Shown: positions 1 through 7,527 of the stretch, piece by piece
Layout of the letters: every line of letters begins with the position of its first letter
Position numbering within the stretch: the first letter of the stretch is position 1
NCBI GenBank assembly: GCA_000431015.1
Contig: HF986009.1
Coordinates: forward strand, 1-37,967
Direction: 5' to 3'
Origin: Alistipes sp. CAG:514
GTDB lineage: Bacteria; Bacteroidota; Bacteroidia; Bacteroidales; UBA932
DNA: 37,967 nt
Notes under the pieces: generated by a model
Seen by the model: the letters and a program-made list of their open reading frames with translations, nothing else
Told to the model about the DNA's origin: nothing
Database searches by the model: none
Position numbers and translations under genes: made by a program

Positions 1-71
1 ACATCACGGTTCAGGTCCTTTCTGTCGAATACAGTACAAGTTATTGATTAGGTAATGTTTGCATAGCTATC

Positions 72-707
72 ATGATGAAAAAGAGCGGAATAGCCAAATT
101 GTTGGTTTTCATTATCGCAGTCCTATATTTATTTAATAGTTGGGGCGGGAGAGAATGCATGTACTATATCCCTTCGGAGAAGTTATACATAAGCGTTTGC
201 TTATCACCTATTTCCAACAACTATTATCTTTTCTTCAACAAAGATCACATCTCGGGTCCAACTACTGCGACCAATTGGATAAGATGCAAGAATTATGGCA
301 GGAATCAGTTCCTTACATTACAGTTTGTCCCGACTGCTCCTGACTATGTCTATAATTGGATGCATAGGAGTTTTCCCGCTCAAGGGTTCAGCAAAAAGCC
401 AAATGGTTCGAATATCATCTATATTCAAGGCGGAGTGGATGCGATAACAAAAGTTCATAGTGAATCGTTAAGATTTATGCTGTTTCATTCTGTTGAGAAT
501 TGGTCAGGTCCACGAGAGTTCCCTGAATATAATATAGGGGATTATCCTAAATACAATAATCCGGATTTCGAGTTACTAATGTACGATGACAGGTCGCCAT
601 ATAACACTATCAATATTATCAAATTGACACCGATATGGAGTAAAAGGTTATCAAAAACAGGTTGGATCCGTAAAGTTTTTCGAAATGAATGGAATCATCG
701 TAAATAA
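72..707 (+). CDS. Hypothetical membrane-anchored protein beside an RHS remnant
   Basis: I do not recognise this 211-residue protein. A hydrophobic stretch at about residues 7-23, after two lysines, could be a signal anchor or uncleaved signal peptide. No Cys-containing lipobox is evident. The rest is rich in Tyr, Asn, Trp and Phe and looks like a small folded extracytoplasmic domain. The gene is visibly more A+T-rich than the housekeeping genes downstream, which suggests acquired DNA. It is followed by a decayed RHS 3' fragment. In RHS loci small membrane or immunity proteins often sit beside displaced RHS tails, so an orphan immunity-type role is possible, but that is inference from position only. 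The ATG ATG start at 72 has no convincing ribosome binding site; the second ATG at 75 is equally plausible. Confidence 0.55.
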   Translation: MMKKSGIAKLLVFIIAVLYLFNSWGGRECMYYIPSEKLYISVCLSPISNNYYLFFNKDHISGPTTATNWIRCKNYGRNQFLTLQFVPTAPDYVYNWMHRSFPAQGFSKKPNGSNIIYIQGGVDAITKVHSESLRFMLFHSVENWSGPREFPEYNIGDYPKYNNPDFELLMYDDRSPYNTINIIKLTPIWSKRLSKTGWIRKVFRNEWNHRK

Positions 708-1335
708 CGATCATAGTGGAAGAAATTGTGCCAACAAGACGATGATCCTTTCGGCAGGCAACGGGCTGAGCGCCTCCAACACGGTAAGTTATGCGTATGA
801 CAGTATCGGCAGGCTTGGCTTGAACCCCAGTTACAATCATCTGAACCTTGCAGGTGAGATCGGTGCCGCTTCCGGAGACCAGCTTCACTACACGCACGTC
901 TATGACGGCACGAAGCTGCGCTCCGTCATCGACGGCGACACCGGTGCGGTCGTAGAGGCCAGCGACTATTACCCGTTCGGCAAGCGGATTCAGGTAACTG
1001 CTCCGGTCTCCGAACCCGTTGGAGGGTCACTATATGCCGCGGAGCCAGCCGTCGCCCCGGTAGCCCCGGCAACCTCGGTGGCCTCCACATCCTCCCCGAA
1101 TCGCTGGCTCTTCTCCGGCAAGGAGTCCCAGTCCTTCCTATATGCAAACATACCGTTACTCGACTTCGGTGCCAGGATGTACAACCCGACTATTGCTCGC
1201 TGGACAACCTCCGACCCTATGTCCGAGAAGTATTACGGCATCAGCCCGTATGTCTATTGTGCTATCACAACGGTTGTTGGATTCATACGTTTGCTGACAA
1301 GTGATTTCTGTGTTGTCAGGGTATGCCATTCATAA
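685..1335 (+). pseudogene. RHS-repeat core 3' fragment, degraded
   Basis: The frame encodes recognisable RHS-core elements in order: YAYDSIGRL, YNHLNL, YDGTKLRS, ASDYYPFGKR, WLFSGKESQ, LLDFGARMYNP, and RWTTSDPMSEKYYGISPYVYC. These are typical of the C-terminal end of the RHS-associated core in Bacteroidetes. Intact proteins continue through an NNP...DPDG type motif into a variable toxin tip. Here the core motif is replaced after YVYCA by about 20 unrelated residues and a stop. The 5' part of a normally very large protein is missing, and the region between the YDSIGRL and YNHLNL motifs is shortened. The first ~25 residues are not RHS-like, and the ATG at 685 overlaps the preceding gene, so it is unlikely to be a native start. 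I read this as an orphan or decayed RHS tail without a toxin domain. Confidence 0.8.
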
Positions 1336-1361
1336 ATTTGGCAAATCTGTTTGCTGGATGC

Positions 1362-1392
1362 TTTGTAAATTGAAGAATTATCCGTAAATTTG
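1362..1392 (+). promoter_or_regulatory. Promoter of the rpsL-rpsG-fusA-rpsJ operon
   Basis: TTTG at 1362-1365, a 19-nt spacer, then TAAATTTG at 1385-1392, a perfect match to the Bacteroidetes TAnnTTTG -7 box. It lies about 50 nt upstream of the rpsL start and nothing else intervenes. Confidence 0.85.
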
Positions 1393-1395
1393 CAG

Positions 1396-1411
1396 CCCCA
1401 AATGTTTGGGG
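1396..1411 (+). promoter_or_regulatory. Start-proximal hairpin in the rpsL leader
   Basis: CCCCAAA and TTTGGGG form 7-base complementary arms around TG. The hairpin begins 3 nt after the -7 box (TTTG-CAG-hairpin), so the transcript should start at or within its base. The same geometry occurs at 23024-23040 and 36003-36018. Confidence 0.7.
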
Positions 1412-1441
1412 GAAACATAAATATTAGATTTACAATCATTT

Positions 1442-1825
1442 ATGCCTACAATTCAACAATTAGTTCGCAAAGGACGCGTTGACATTGTCTATCAGAGCAA
1501 GTCACGCGCGTTGGAAGCTTGTCCTCAGAAGAGGGGCGTATGTCTTCGTGTCTACACGACGACCCCTAAGAAGCCTAACTCAGCGATGAGAAAGGTTGCC
1601 AGGGTACGCCTTACCAACTCAAAAGAGGTCAATGCCTACATTCCAGGCGAGGGACACAACCTTCAGGAGCACAGCATCGTGCTGGTCCGCGGAGGTCGTG
1701 TGAAGGATCTCCCTGGTGTGCGTTACCACATCCTTAGAGGAGCTTTGGACACCGCTGGCGTGGAAGGAAGGACACAGTCCCGTTCCCTCTACGGAGCCAA
1801 GAGGCCGAAGAAATCTAAGAAGTAG
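1442..1825 (+). CDS. rpsL: 30S ribosomal protein S12
   Basis: S12 is a small-subunit protein at the decoding centre and supports codon-anticodon proofreading. The 127-residue product matches the family end to end, starting MPTIQQLVRKGR. It has the TPKKPNSA loop with both lysines (K43, K44) intact and the GGRVKDLPGVRYH loop, so the residues usually altered in streptomycin resistance are wild type. The C-terminus is Lys-rich. It is the first gene of the str operon, directly downstream of a strong promoter, with rpsG following after about 40 nt. The ATG at 1442 is the only start compatible with the conserved N-terminus. Confidence 0.98.
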   Translation: MPTIQQLVRKGRVDIVYQSKSRALEACPQKRGVCLRVYTTTPKKPNSAMRKVARVRLTNSKEVNAYIPGEGHNLQEHSIVLVRGGRVKDLPGVRYHILRGALDTAGVEGRTQSRSLYGAKRPKKSKK

Positions 1826-1866
1826 TCCGTTTCATTAATCTTTATCACCTTTAATTTTTACTCACA

Positions 1867-2343
1867 ATGAGAAAATCGAAGCCTAAAAAGAGGATTCTAC
1901 TTCCTGATCCTAAGTTTCACGATGTCGAGGTAACCCGTTTCGTGAACAATCTTATGTTGCAGGGGAAGAAGAGTATCGCGTATTCAATTTTTTACGATGC
2001 CATTGACATGGTAGGCGAGAAGATGAAGGATTCTGACAAGGCTCCTCTAGATATCTGGAGGAAGGCACTCGAAAACGTTACCCCTCAGATCGAGGTCAAG
2101 TCACGTCGTGTAGGAGGTGCAAACTTCCAGGTGCCTACCGAGTTGCGTCCGGAAAGGAAAGTCTCGCTCTCAATGAAGAACATGATCAACTTCGCCCGCA
2201 AGCGTTCCGGCCACTCGATGGCAGAAAAACTTTGTGCAGAGATCGTTGCCGCCTATAATAACGAGGGTGGTGCATTCAAGAGAAAAGAGGATATGCACAA
2301 GATGGCTGAGGCCAACAAGGCATTCGCCCACTTCCGTTTCTAA
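1867..2343 (+). CDS. rpsG: 30S ribosomal protein S7
   Basis: S7 nucleates assembly of the 30S head and contacts E-site tRNA. The 158-residue sequence has the family's N-terminal basic segment (MRKSKPKKR), the central KSRRVGGANFQVP motif and the HKMAEANKAFAHFRF C-terminus. Length is normal. It lies between rpsL and fusA (12 nt to fusA), the usual str-operon order. In other bacteria S7 autoregulates this operon by binding the rpsL-rpsG spacer. The 41-nt spacer here shows no obvious S7-site mimic, so that control cannot be claimed. Confidence 0.98.
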   Translation: MRKSKPKKRILLPDPKFHDVEVTRFVNNLMLQGKKSIAYSIFYDAIDMVGEKMKDSDKAPLDIWRKALENVTPQIEVKSRRVGGANFQVPTELRPERKVSLSMKNMINFARKRSGHSMAEKLCAEIVAAYNNEGGAFKRKEDMHKMAEANKAFAHFRF

Positions 2344-2355
2344 TTTTATTCGCAG

Positions 2356-4476
2356 ATGGCTGCTAAAAGAGATCTTACTTACACAAGAAACATCGGCATC
2401 ATGGCTCACATCGATGCCGGCAAGACGACCACATCCGAGCGTATTCTGTACTACACCGGAAAGACACACAAGATCGGTGAGGTACATGAAGGAGCTGCCA
2501 CAATGGACTGGATGGTTCAGGAGCAGGAGAGAGGAATCACCATCACTTCCGCCGCCACCACCGCATTCTGGCACTACAACGGTCACGTTTATCAGATCAA
2601 CCTGATCGACACTCCGGGTCACGTCGACTTCACCGTTGAGGTGGAGCGTTCGCTCCGTGTGCTCGACGGAACTGTCGCTACTTTCTGCGCTGTCGGACGC
2701 GTTCAGCCTCAGTCAGAGACTGTTTGGCGTCAGGCGGACAAGTACGGCGTTCCGAAGATCGCGTACGTGAACAAGATGGACCGTGTCGGCGCTGACTTCC
2801 TCGCTTGCGTTGAGGAAATCTACACCAAACTCGGTGCCAAGGCTGTTCCTATTTGTCTCCCTATCGGAGCGGAGGACAAGTTCAAGGGCATCATCGACCT
2901 CGTTTCCCGCAAGGCATATTACTATGACTCTGGCGAGGAACTGGTCAACTATGAAATAAAGGACGTTCCGGAGGACATGGCCGGAGAAGTCGAGAAATGG
3001 AGAGACAAACTCGTCGAGGCTGCCGCCGAATGTGACGAGGCTCTCATGGAGAAGTATTTCGAGAATCCTGACTCCCTCACCGAGGAGGAGATCATCGCCG
3101 CCCTTCGCAAGGGTACGATCTCTATGCAGATCGTTCCGGCATGCTGCGGTTCCTCTTTCAAGAACAAGGGTGTCCAGTTCCTCCTTGACGCCGTGATGCG
3201 TTACCTTCCTTCTCCTCTTGACAAGGGCGTTGTCAAGGGTACTGATCCTAAGACCGGGGAGGAAGAGGATCTTCTTCCAGACGCAAACCAGCCGTTCTGC
3301 GCTCTCGTGTTCAAGATCGCCACGGATCCGTTCGTCGGCCGTCTTGCCTTCATGAGGGTCTACTCGGGACGTGTTGACGCCGGTACCTATGTCTATAATG
3401 TCCGTACCGGAAAGAAGGAGAGAATCGCGCGTCTGTACCAGATGCACTCCAACCACCAGAACCCTATTGAGTTCGTCGAGGCCGGAGACATCTGCGCGGC
3501 TGTGGGATTCAAGGATCTCCGTACCGGAGACACCATCTGCAACGAGGATCATCAGATCGTGCTCGAATCTATGGAATTCCCTGATCCTGTTATCGGTATC
3601 GCTGTCGAGCCTAAGACCCAGGGCGACCTGGACAAGCTTGGCATCGCCCTTGGCAAGCTCGCTGAGGAAGACCCAACCTTCACGGTGAGGTCAGACCACG
3701 AGACCGGCCAGACAGTCATCAGCGGAATGGGTGAGCTTCACCTTGACATCATCGTGGACCGTCTCCGTCGTGAGTTCGGTGTCGAGATCAATCAGGGCGC
3801 TCCACAGGTCAACTACAAAGAGGCCATCACCGCTACAGTTCAGCATCGTGAGGTCTTCAAGAAGCAGACCGGTGGCCGTGGTAAGTTCGCCGACATCATC
3901 GTCGAGATCGGCCCTGCCGATGAGGGCGTTACCGGACTTCAGTTTGAGAACCAGGTCAAGGGTGGTAATATTCCTAAGGAATTCATCCCTTGCATCGAGA
4001 AGGGCTTCAAGGCTGCTATGTCCAATGGCGTTCTCGCTGGTTATGAGGTTCAGTCAATGAAGGTTACTGTACTCGATGGCTCATTCCACCCTGTCGATTC
4101 AGACCAGCTTTCTTTCGAAATGGCCGGCCGTCTGGCATTCCGCCACGCCTGCCCGAAGGCAAAGCCTGTTCTCCTTGAGCCTATCATGTCCCTTGAGGTT
4201 GTTACTCCTGAGGACTACATGGGTGACATCGTGGGTGACCTCAACCGTCGCCGCGGTCAGATCCAGGCAATGGATTCAACCGCCAACGGCGCGAGGATCG
4301 TAAGAGCCTTCGTTCCGCTTGCCGAGCAGTTCGGTTATGTGACGGTTCTTAGAACCTTGTCATCCGGCCGCGCGACCAGCACGATGACCTTCGACCACTA
4401 TGCTGAGGTTCCTGCCAACTTGGCTAAGGATGTTATCGAGAAGAGTGGCTACAAGCTCTCTGACGATGACGAGTAG
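2356..4476 (+). CDS. fusA: Translation elongation factor G
   Basis: EF-G is the GTPase that drives ribosomal translocation and, with RRF, recycling. The 706-residue product carries the P-loop AHIDAGKTT (about 17-25), switch-II DTPGHVDF, NKMDR (guanine specificity) and the later domains ending in an acidic SDDDE tail. Length is normal for bacterial EF-G. It follows rpsG by 12 nt and precedes rpsJ by 34 nt, so it is almost certainly cotranscribed. The nearby ribosomal genes support the canonical fusA rather than a paralogue. Many bacteria have a second EF-G; none is seen here. Confidence 0.98.
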   Translation: MAAKRDLTYTRNIGIMAHIDAGKTTTSERILYYTGKTHKIGEVHEGAATMDWMVQEQERGITITSAATTAFWHYNGHVYQINLIDTPGHVDFTVEVERSLRVLDGTVATFCAVGRVQPQSETVWRQADKYGVPKIAYVNKMDRVGADFLACVEEIYTKLGAKAVPICLPIGAEDKFKGIIDLVSRKAYYYDSGEELVNYEIKDVPEDMAGEVEKWRDKLVEAAAECDEALMEKYFENPDSLTEEEIIAALRKGTISMQIVPACCGSSFKNKGVQFLLDAVMRYLPSPLDKGVVKGTDPKTGEEEDLLPDANQPFCALVFKIATDPFVGRLAFMRVYSGRVDAGTYVYNVRTGKKERIARLYQMHSNHQNPIEFVEAGDICAAVGFKDLRTGDTICNEDHQIVLESMEFPDPVIGIAVEPKTQGDLDKLGIALGKLAEEDPTFTVRSDHETGQTVISGMGELHLDIIVDRLRREFGVEINQGAPQVNYKEAITATVQHREVFKKQTGGRGKFADIIVEIGPADEGVTGLQFENQVKGGNIPKEFIPCIEKGFKAAMSNGVLAGYEVQSMKVTVLDGSFHPVDSDQLSFEMAGRLAFRHACPKAKPVLLEPIMSLEVVTPEDYMGDIVGDLNRRRGQIQAMDSTANGARIVRAFVPLAEQFGYVTVLRTLSSGRATSTMTFDHYAEVPANLAKDVIEKSGYKLSDDDE

Positions 4477-4510
4477 TGAAAGTGTTTAATCGTAATTAAG
4501 TATTTTTGAT

Positions 4511-4816
4511 ATGAGTCAAAAAATCAGAATAAAACTCAAATCATTCGATCACATGCTGGTTGACAAGTCAGCCGCTAAGATCGTGGACACAGTGAAGGCT
4601 ACTGGTGCTAAGGTTAACGGTCCTATTCCGCTTCCTACCAACAAGAAGATCTTCACGGTGAACCGCTCGACCTTCGTCAACAAGAAGTCCCGCGAGCAGT
4701 TTGAGCTTTGCGCCTACAGCAGGCTTCTGGACATCGACGACAGCAATGCTAAGACAGTCGACGCTCTCATGAAGCTTGAGCTTCCTTCAGGCGTTGAGGT
4801 TGAGATCAAAGTCTGA
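4511..4816 (+). CDS. rpsJ: 30S ribosomal protein S10
   Basis: S10 is a head protein of the 30S subunit and, as NusE, a partner in NusB-dependent antitermination. The 101 residues match the family: start SQKIRIKLKSFDHMLVD, the PIPLPTNKK loop, the VNKKSREQFE segment and the C-terminal LPSGVEVEI. In many Bacteroidetes rpsJ continues directly into rplC-rplD-rplW (the S10 operon). Here it is the last protein gene of the unit and is followed by structured RNA, a tRNA and a hairpin, so the S10 block has been separated. Confidence 0.97.
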   Translation: MSQKIRIKLKSFDHMLVDKSAAKIVDTVKATGAKVNGPIPLPTNKKIFTVNRSTFVNKKSREQFELCAYSRLLDIDDSNAKTVDALMKLELPSGVEVEIKV

Positions 4817-4830
4817 GAATTCAGATTGAT

Positions 4831-4889
4831 GGCCGGGCGGTCAAGTGACCGTTTCCGTCCAAAGTAATACGCCCGGCTTCAGTGCCGGG
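4831..4889 (+). other. Structured spacer with alternative hairpins downstream of rpsJ
   Basis: GCCGGGCG (4832-4839) can pair with CGCCCGGC (4870-4877), enclosing a small hairpin CGGTCA-AG-TGACCG (4838-4851). Alternatively CCCGGC (4872-4877) pairs with GCCGGG (4884-4889). The two folds share bases and exclude each other. There is no following T-run, so this is more likely a processing or attenuation structure than a simple terminator. Confidence 0.45.
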
Positions 4890-4893
4890 AACC

Positions 4894-4967
4894 GGTCCCA
4901 TAGCTCAGTTGGTTAGAGCATCTGACTCATAATCAGGGGGTCGTAGGATCATGCCCTACTGGGACCA
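4894..4967 (+). tRNA. tRNA with CAT anticodon (elongator Met or Ile2)
   Basis: A 74-nt cloverleaf with acceptor GGTCCCA/TGGGACC, D arm GCTC...GAGC, anticodon arm CTGA-CTCATAA-TCAG and a T stem GTAGG/CCTAC. CCA is not encoded. The CAT anticodon fits either elongator Met or lysidine-modified Ile2 reading ATA; the identity elements seen do not decide. The T loop reads ATCATGC instead of TTCNANN: T54 is A and A58 is T, so the usual reverse-Hoogsteen pair is swapped. It lies at the end of the str operon and is probably processed from its transcript. Confidence 0.85.
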
Positions 4968-5014
4968 CATAATAGCGGGAGGCGCAAAAACTTGCGCCTC
5001 CCGCTATTATGTTT
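4968..5014 (+). terminator. Perfect 20-bp hairpin directly after the CAT tRNA
   Basis: Positions 4968-4987 pair without mismatch with 4992-5011 around an AAAC loop. The stem includes GCGGGAGGCGC. It starts at the first base after the tRNA discriminator and is followed only by TTT, so it is a strong but T-poor terminator, probably also acting on transcripts of the convergent GH3 gene. No other feature is visible in 5012-5072. Confidence 0.75.
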
Positions 5015-5072
5015 CATGTTCAACACCCGGTCACTTTGACAGCTCCATGGGCGAGGTGTTTATCGGTTTTGA

Positions 5073-7346
5073 TTACTTGACTTTGAGTGGCAGGGGAGTG
5101 AGGTCGGTGTCGGCGGAGGAGGAGCCTATGAGGATTGTGAAGTCGCCCGGCTCTACTGTCCATTTTTCGGAGGCTCCCCAGCATTGGAGCATTTCGGGGG
5201 TGATCTCGAACTCGACTTTGGCGCTTTCGCCGTTCTTCAGGCTGATGCGGCGGAATGCCTTCAGTTCCTTGACCGGACGGGTCACGGAGCCATATTCATC
5301 ACGGATGTAGAGCTGGACTACCTCGTCGCCGTCGTACGGACCGCGGTTGGTGACGGTCACGCTGGCCTTGAGCGATTCGTTTAGGCCGATCTCTGACTTG
5401 GAGAGTGAGGCCTCGGAATATTCAAAAGCGCTGTAGCTCAGGCCATAACCGAATGGCCAAAGGGATCCTGTCTCGGAGGTGGCGAAGAGGCGGGAGTACT
5501 GCGAGTGCTTGTGGTTGTAGACTGTCTGGACCTGACCGACGTTGCGAGGCACGGTCACTGGCAGCTTGCCGGAAGGGTTGACCTTGCCGGTCAGCACCTC
5601 GGCGATCGCCTGGCCGCCCATCTGGCCTGGCTCCCAGACGTTCAGAATGGCGTTGGCATTGTCCTTTGCCCAGCCGATGCTGAGCGCCCTGCCGGTCATC
5701 AGCACGACAACGGTCGGCTTCCCGGAAGCCACTACGGCCTGAAGAAGAAGCTCCTGCATTCCCGGCAGACTGAGATCGTCACGGTCGCAGTTCTCGCCGC
5801 AGGTGCGGCCAAAGGCTGAATATCTCTGCGAGTTCTCCCCGACCACCACGATGTTCACGTCAGCTGCGGAGGCCTTAAAGCGAGCCATCTGGATACCTTT
5901 CGCATCAACATTCGTGATCTTGCCACCGAAACAGAGCGTGTCGATCGAGACACCAGGCATGGCGGTCTTAAGTCCGTCCAACACTGTGATTACATCCTTG
6001 CCTGATTGTGGCACCGCCCAGTCTCCGAGAATTGTCTGGCTGTCGGCGTTCGGCCCGACGACGAAGATCCGGCGAGGGGATTTCAGCGGAAGAGTGCCGT
6101 CGTTCTTCAGCAGCACAAGGCTCTGGCGCGCTGCCTCAAGGGCTGTCTGACGATGCTCCGCGGCTCCTTCCAGTACCTCAGGAATCTCCGGAACCGGCTT
6201 CTCGAACAGTCCGAGGGCGAACTTCACGGCCAGAATCTTGCCGGCGGCCTGGTCGATGCGGGACTCCGGAATCCTGCCGGATCTCACGGCGGCGACCACC
6301 GCGTCGAAGTACTTGTCTCCCTGCATGTGCATGTCGATTCCCGACTCTACGGAGACCACGAACGCCTCGGTGGAGTCCGGAACCCAGTGATGCATAGAAT
6401 GAAGCCTCTCGATGTCCATCCAGTCGCTGACAACGAAACCATCGAATCCAAGCTCGTCCCGGAGCAGGTCATTGAGCAGCCAGCTGTTGCCGTGGCAAGG
6501 GATGCCGTTGATCTCATTGTGCGCGGCCATCACCGTACCGACTTTCGCTTCCTTGACGGCAGCCACGAAAGGCGGCAGGTAAAGCTCGCGGAGCTTGCGC
6601 TCGGAGATGTCCATCGGCGCCGCGTTCAGTCCGCCGGCCGGCTCGCCACCGGCGATCAGATGCTTGGCGCAGGCCACGACGTGATTTCCTGAATATTTCC
6701 CGTCACGTCCCTGAAACCCCCAGATGGCATATTTCCCCATCTCGGAGGTCAGGAAGGCATCCTCGCCGAACGTCTCGCCCATCCTTCCCCAGCGGGCGTC
6801 ACGGGCGATGTCCAGATTAGGAGCGAATGTCCAGAAGAGTCCTCTCTGGCGCATCTCAAGTGCGGTCTCCTCACCGATTTCCTCCATCAGTTGAGGATTG
6901 AAAGTGGAGGCCATGTTGATGTTCGTAGGGTAGACCGTGCATCCCTCGATCAGGGCGTTGCCGTGGATCGCGTCGATCCCCAGCAGCAGCGGAATCCCCA
7001 GCCTGCTTTCCTGCGCCATCTTTTGAAGCGCGACAGCCTCGTCGGAAGTCATCACGTGGAGGAACGCCCCGACCTCGCCTCTGCGGACCTTGTCGGAGAG
7101 ATCCTTGTTGCCCAGATTCTCGTCGGTCGCGTCGATGTTCTTCCTGGCCGATCCCTTCCCCGGCTCCACATAGCACGGCGCCACGTACTGGCACATCTGT
7201 CCGACCTTCTCCTCAAGTGTCATCTCCTTAAGCAGCAGCGCCGCCCTATGGTCTGACGTCAGTGAAGCGTCCCTCCAGTCCTTCCGCGAGCACGACACCA
7301 TCGCCACCGCAAGACATAGTATTATTACTGTTCTTTTCATTTTCAA
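5073..7346 (-). CDS. GH3 beta-glucosidase-like lipoprotein (BglX-type)
   Basis: This 757-residue protein has a lipoprotein signal ending AMVSC (Cys19), so it should be lipid-anchored in the periplasm or outer membrane. The GH3 (beta/alpha)8 domain holds GIDAIHGNA, FAPNLDIARDARWGR and the nucleophile motif GFVVSDWMDIE (Asp308). The second GH3 domain holds the conserved CDRDDLSLPGMQELL stretch. The C-terminus is an FnIII-like domain (WPFGYGLSYS, then VTVTNRG). Architecture and length match BglX-type exo-beta-glucosidases or xylosidases; exact substrate is not readable. It lies downstream of the GH31 gene on the same strand, separated by repeat copy A. A GH31+GH3 pair would suit stepwise trimming of xyloglucan-like side chains, which is inference. 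The ATG at 7346 or 7340 (MKMKRT) could serve as start. Confidence 0.92.
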   Translation of the reverse strand: MKMKRTVIILCLAVAMVSCSRKDWRDASLTSDHRAALLLKEMTLEEKVGQMCQYVAPCYVEPGKGSARKNIDATDENLGNKDLSDKVRRGEVGAFLHVMTSDEAVALQKMAQESRLGIPLLLGIDAIHGNALIEGCTVYPTNINMASTFNPQLMEEIGEETALEMRQRGLFWTFAPNLDIARDARWGRMGETFGEDAFLTSEMGKYAIWGFQGRDGKYSGNHVVACAKHLIAGGEPAGGLNAAPMDISERKLRELYLPPFVAAVKEAKVGTVMAAHNEINGIPCHGNSWLLNDLLRDELGFDGFVVSDWMDIERLHSMHHWVPDSTEAFVVSVESGIDMHMQGDKYFDAVVAAVRSGRIPESRIDQAAGKILAVKFALGLFEKPVPEIPEVLEGAAEHRQTALEAARQSLVLLKNDGTLPLKSPRRIFVVGPNADSQTILGDWAVPQSGKDVITVLDGLKTAMPGVSIDTLCFGGKITNVDAKGIQMARFKASAADVNIVVVGENSQRYSAFGRTCGENCDRDDLSLPGMQELLLQAVVASGKPTVVVLMTGRALSIGWAKDNANAILNVWEPGQMGGQAIAEVLTGKVNPSGKLPVTVPRNVGQVQTVYNHKHSQYSRLFATSETGSLWPFGYGLSYSAFEYSEASLSKSEIGLNESLKASVTVTNRGPYDGDEVVQLYIRDEYGSVTRPVKELKAFRRISLKNGESAKVEFEITPEMLQCWGASEKWTVEPGDFTILIGSSSADTDLTPLPLKVK

Positions 7347-7362
7347 TGATGAAAGCCAACTA

Positions 7363-7522
7363 AGTAATCATTAAAAAATAACTTGAACAATTTGTATATC
7401 TTTATGGTCTATATTTCTTTTCTCATCATTCATGTGCCACCGGCAAGCTCCTTCTTCCAAAAGAAATCTATCCTCATAAATCTGACACAAAATCTAGTTC
7501 AACTTATTTTTTAACGCTTACT
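7363..7522 (+). repeat. Dispersed 160-bp inverted-end repeat, copy A (divergent)
   Basis: The ends are AGTAA...TTACT, and about 26 bases of each end are complementary (7363-7388 with 7497-7522, 23 of 26). Inner arms are AAAAAATAACTTGAAC and GTTCAACTTATTTTTT. The core shares GGTCTATAT, TTTTCTCATCA, CATGTGCCACCGGCA, CTCCTTCTTC and ATCTATCCTC with copies B (28095-28255) and C (36170-36328). It occupies the GH31-GH3 intergenic space and ends 5 nt from the GH31 stop. Confidence 0.9.
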
Positions 7523-7527
7523 AAAAA

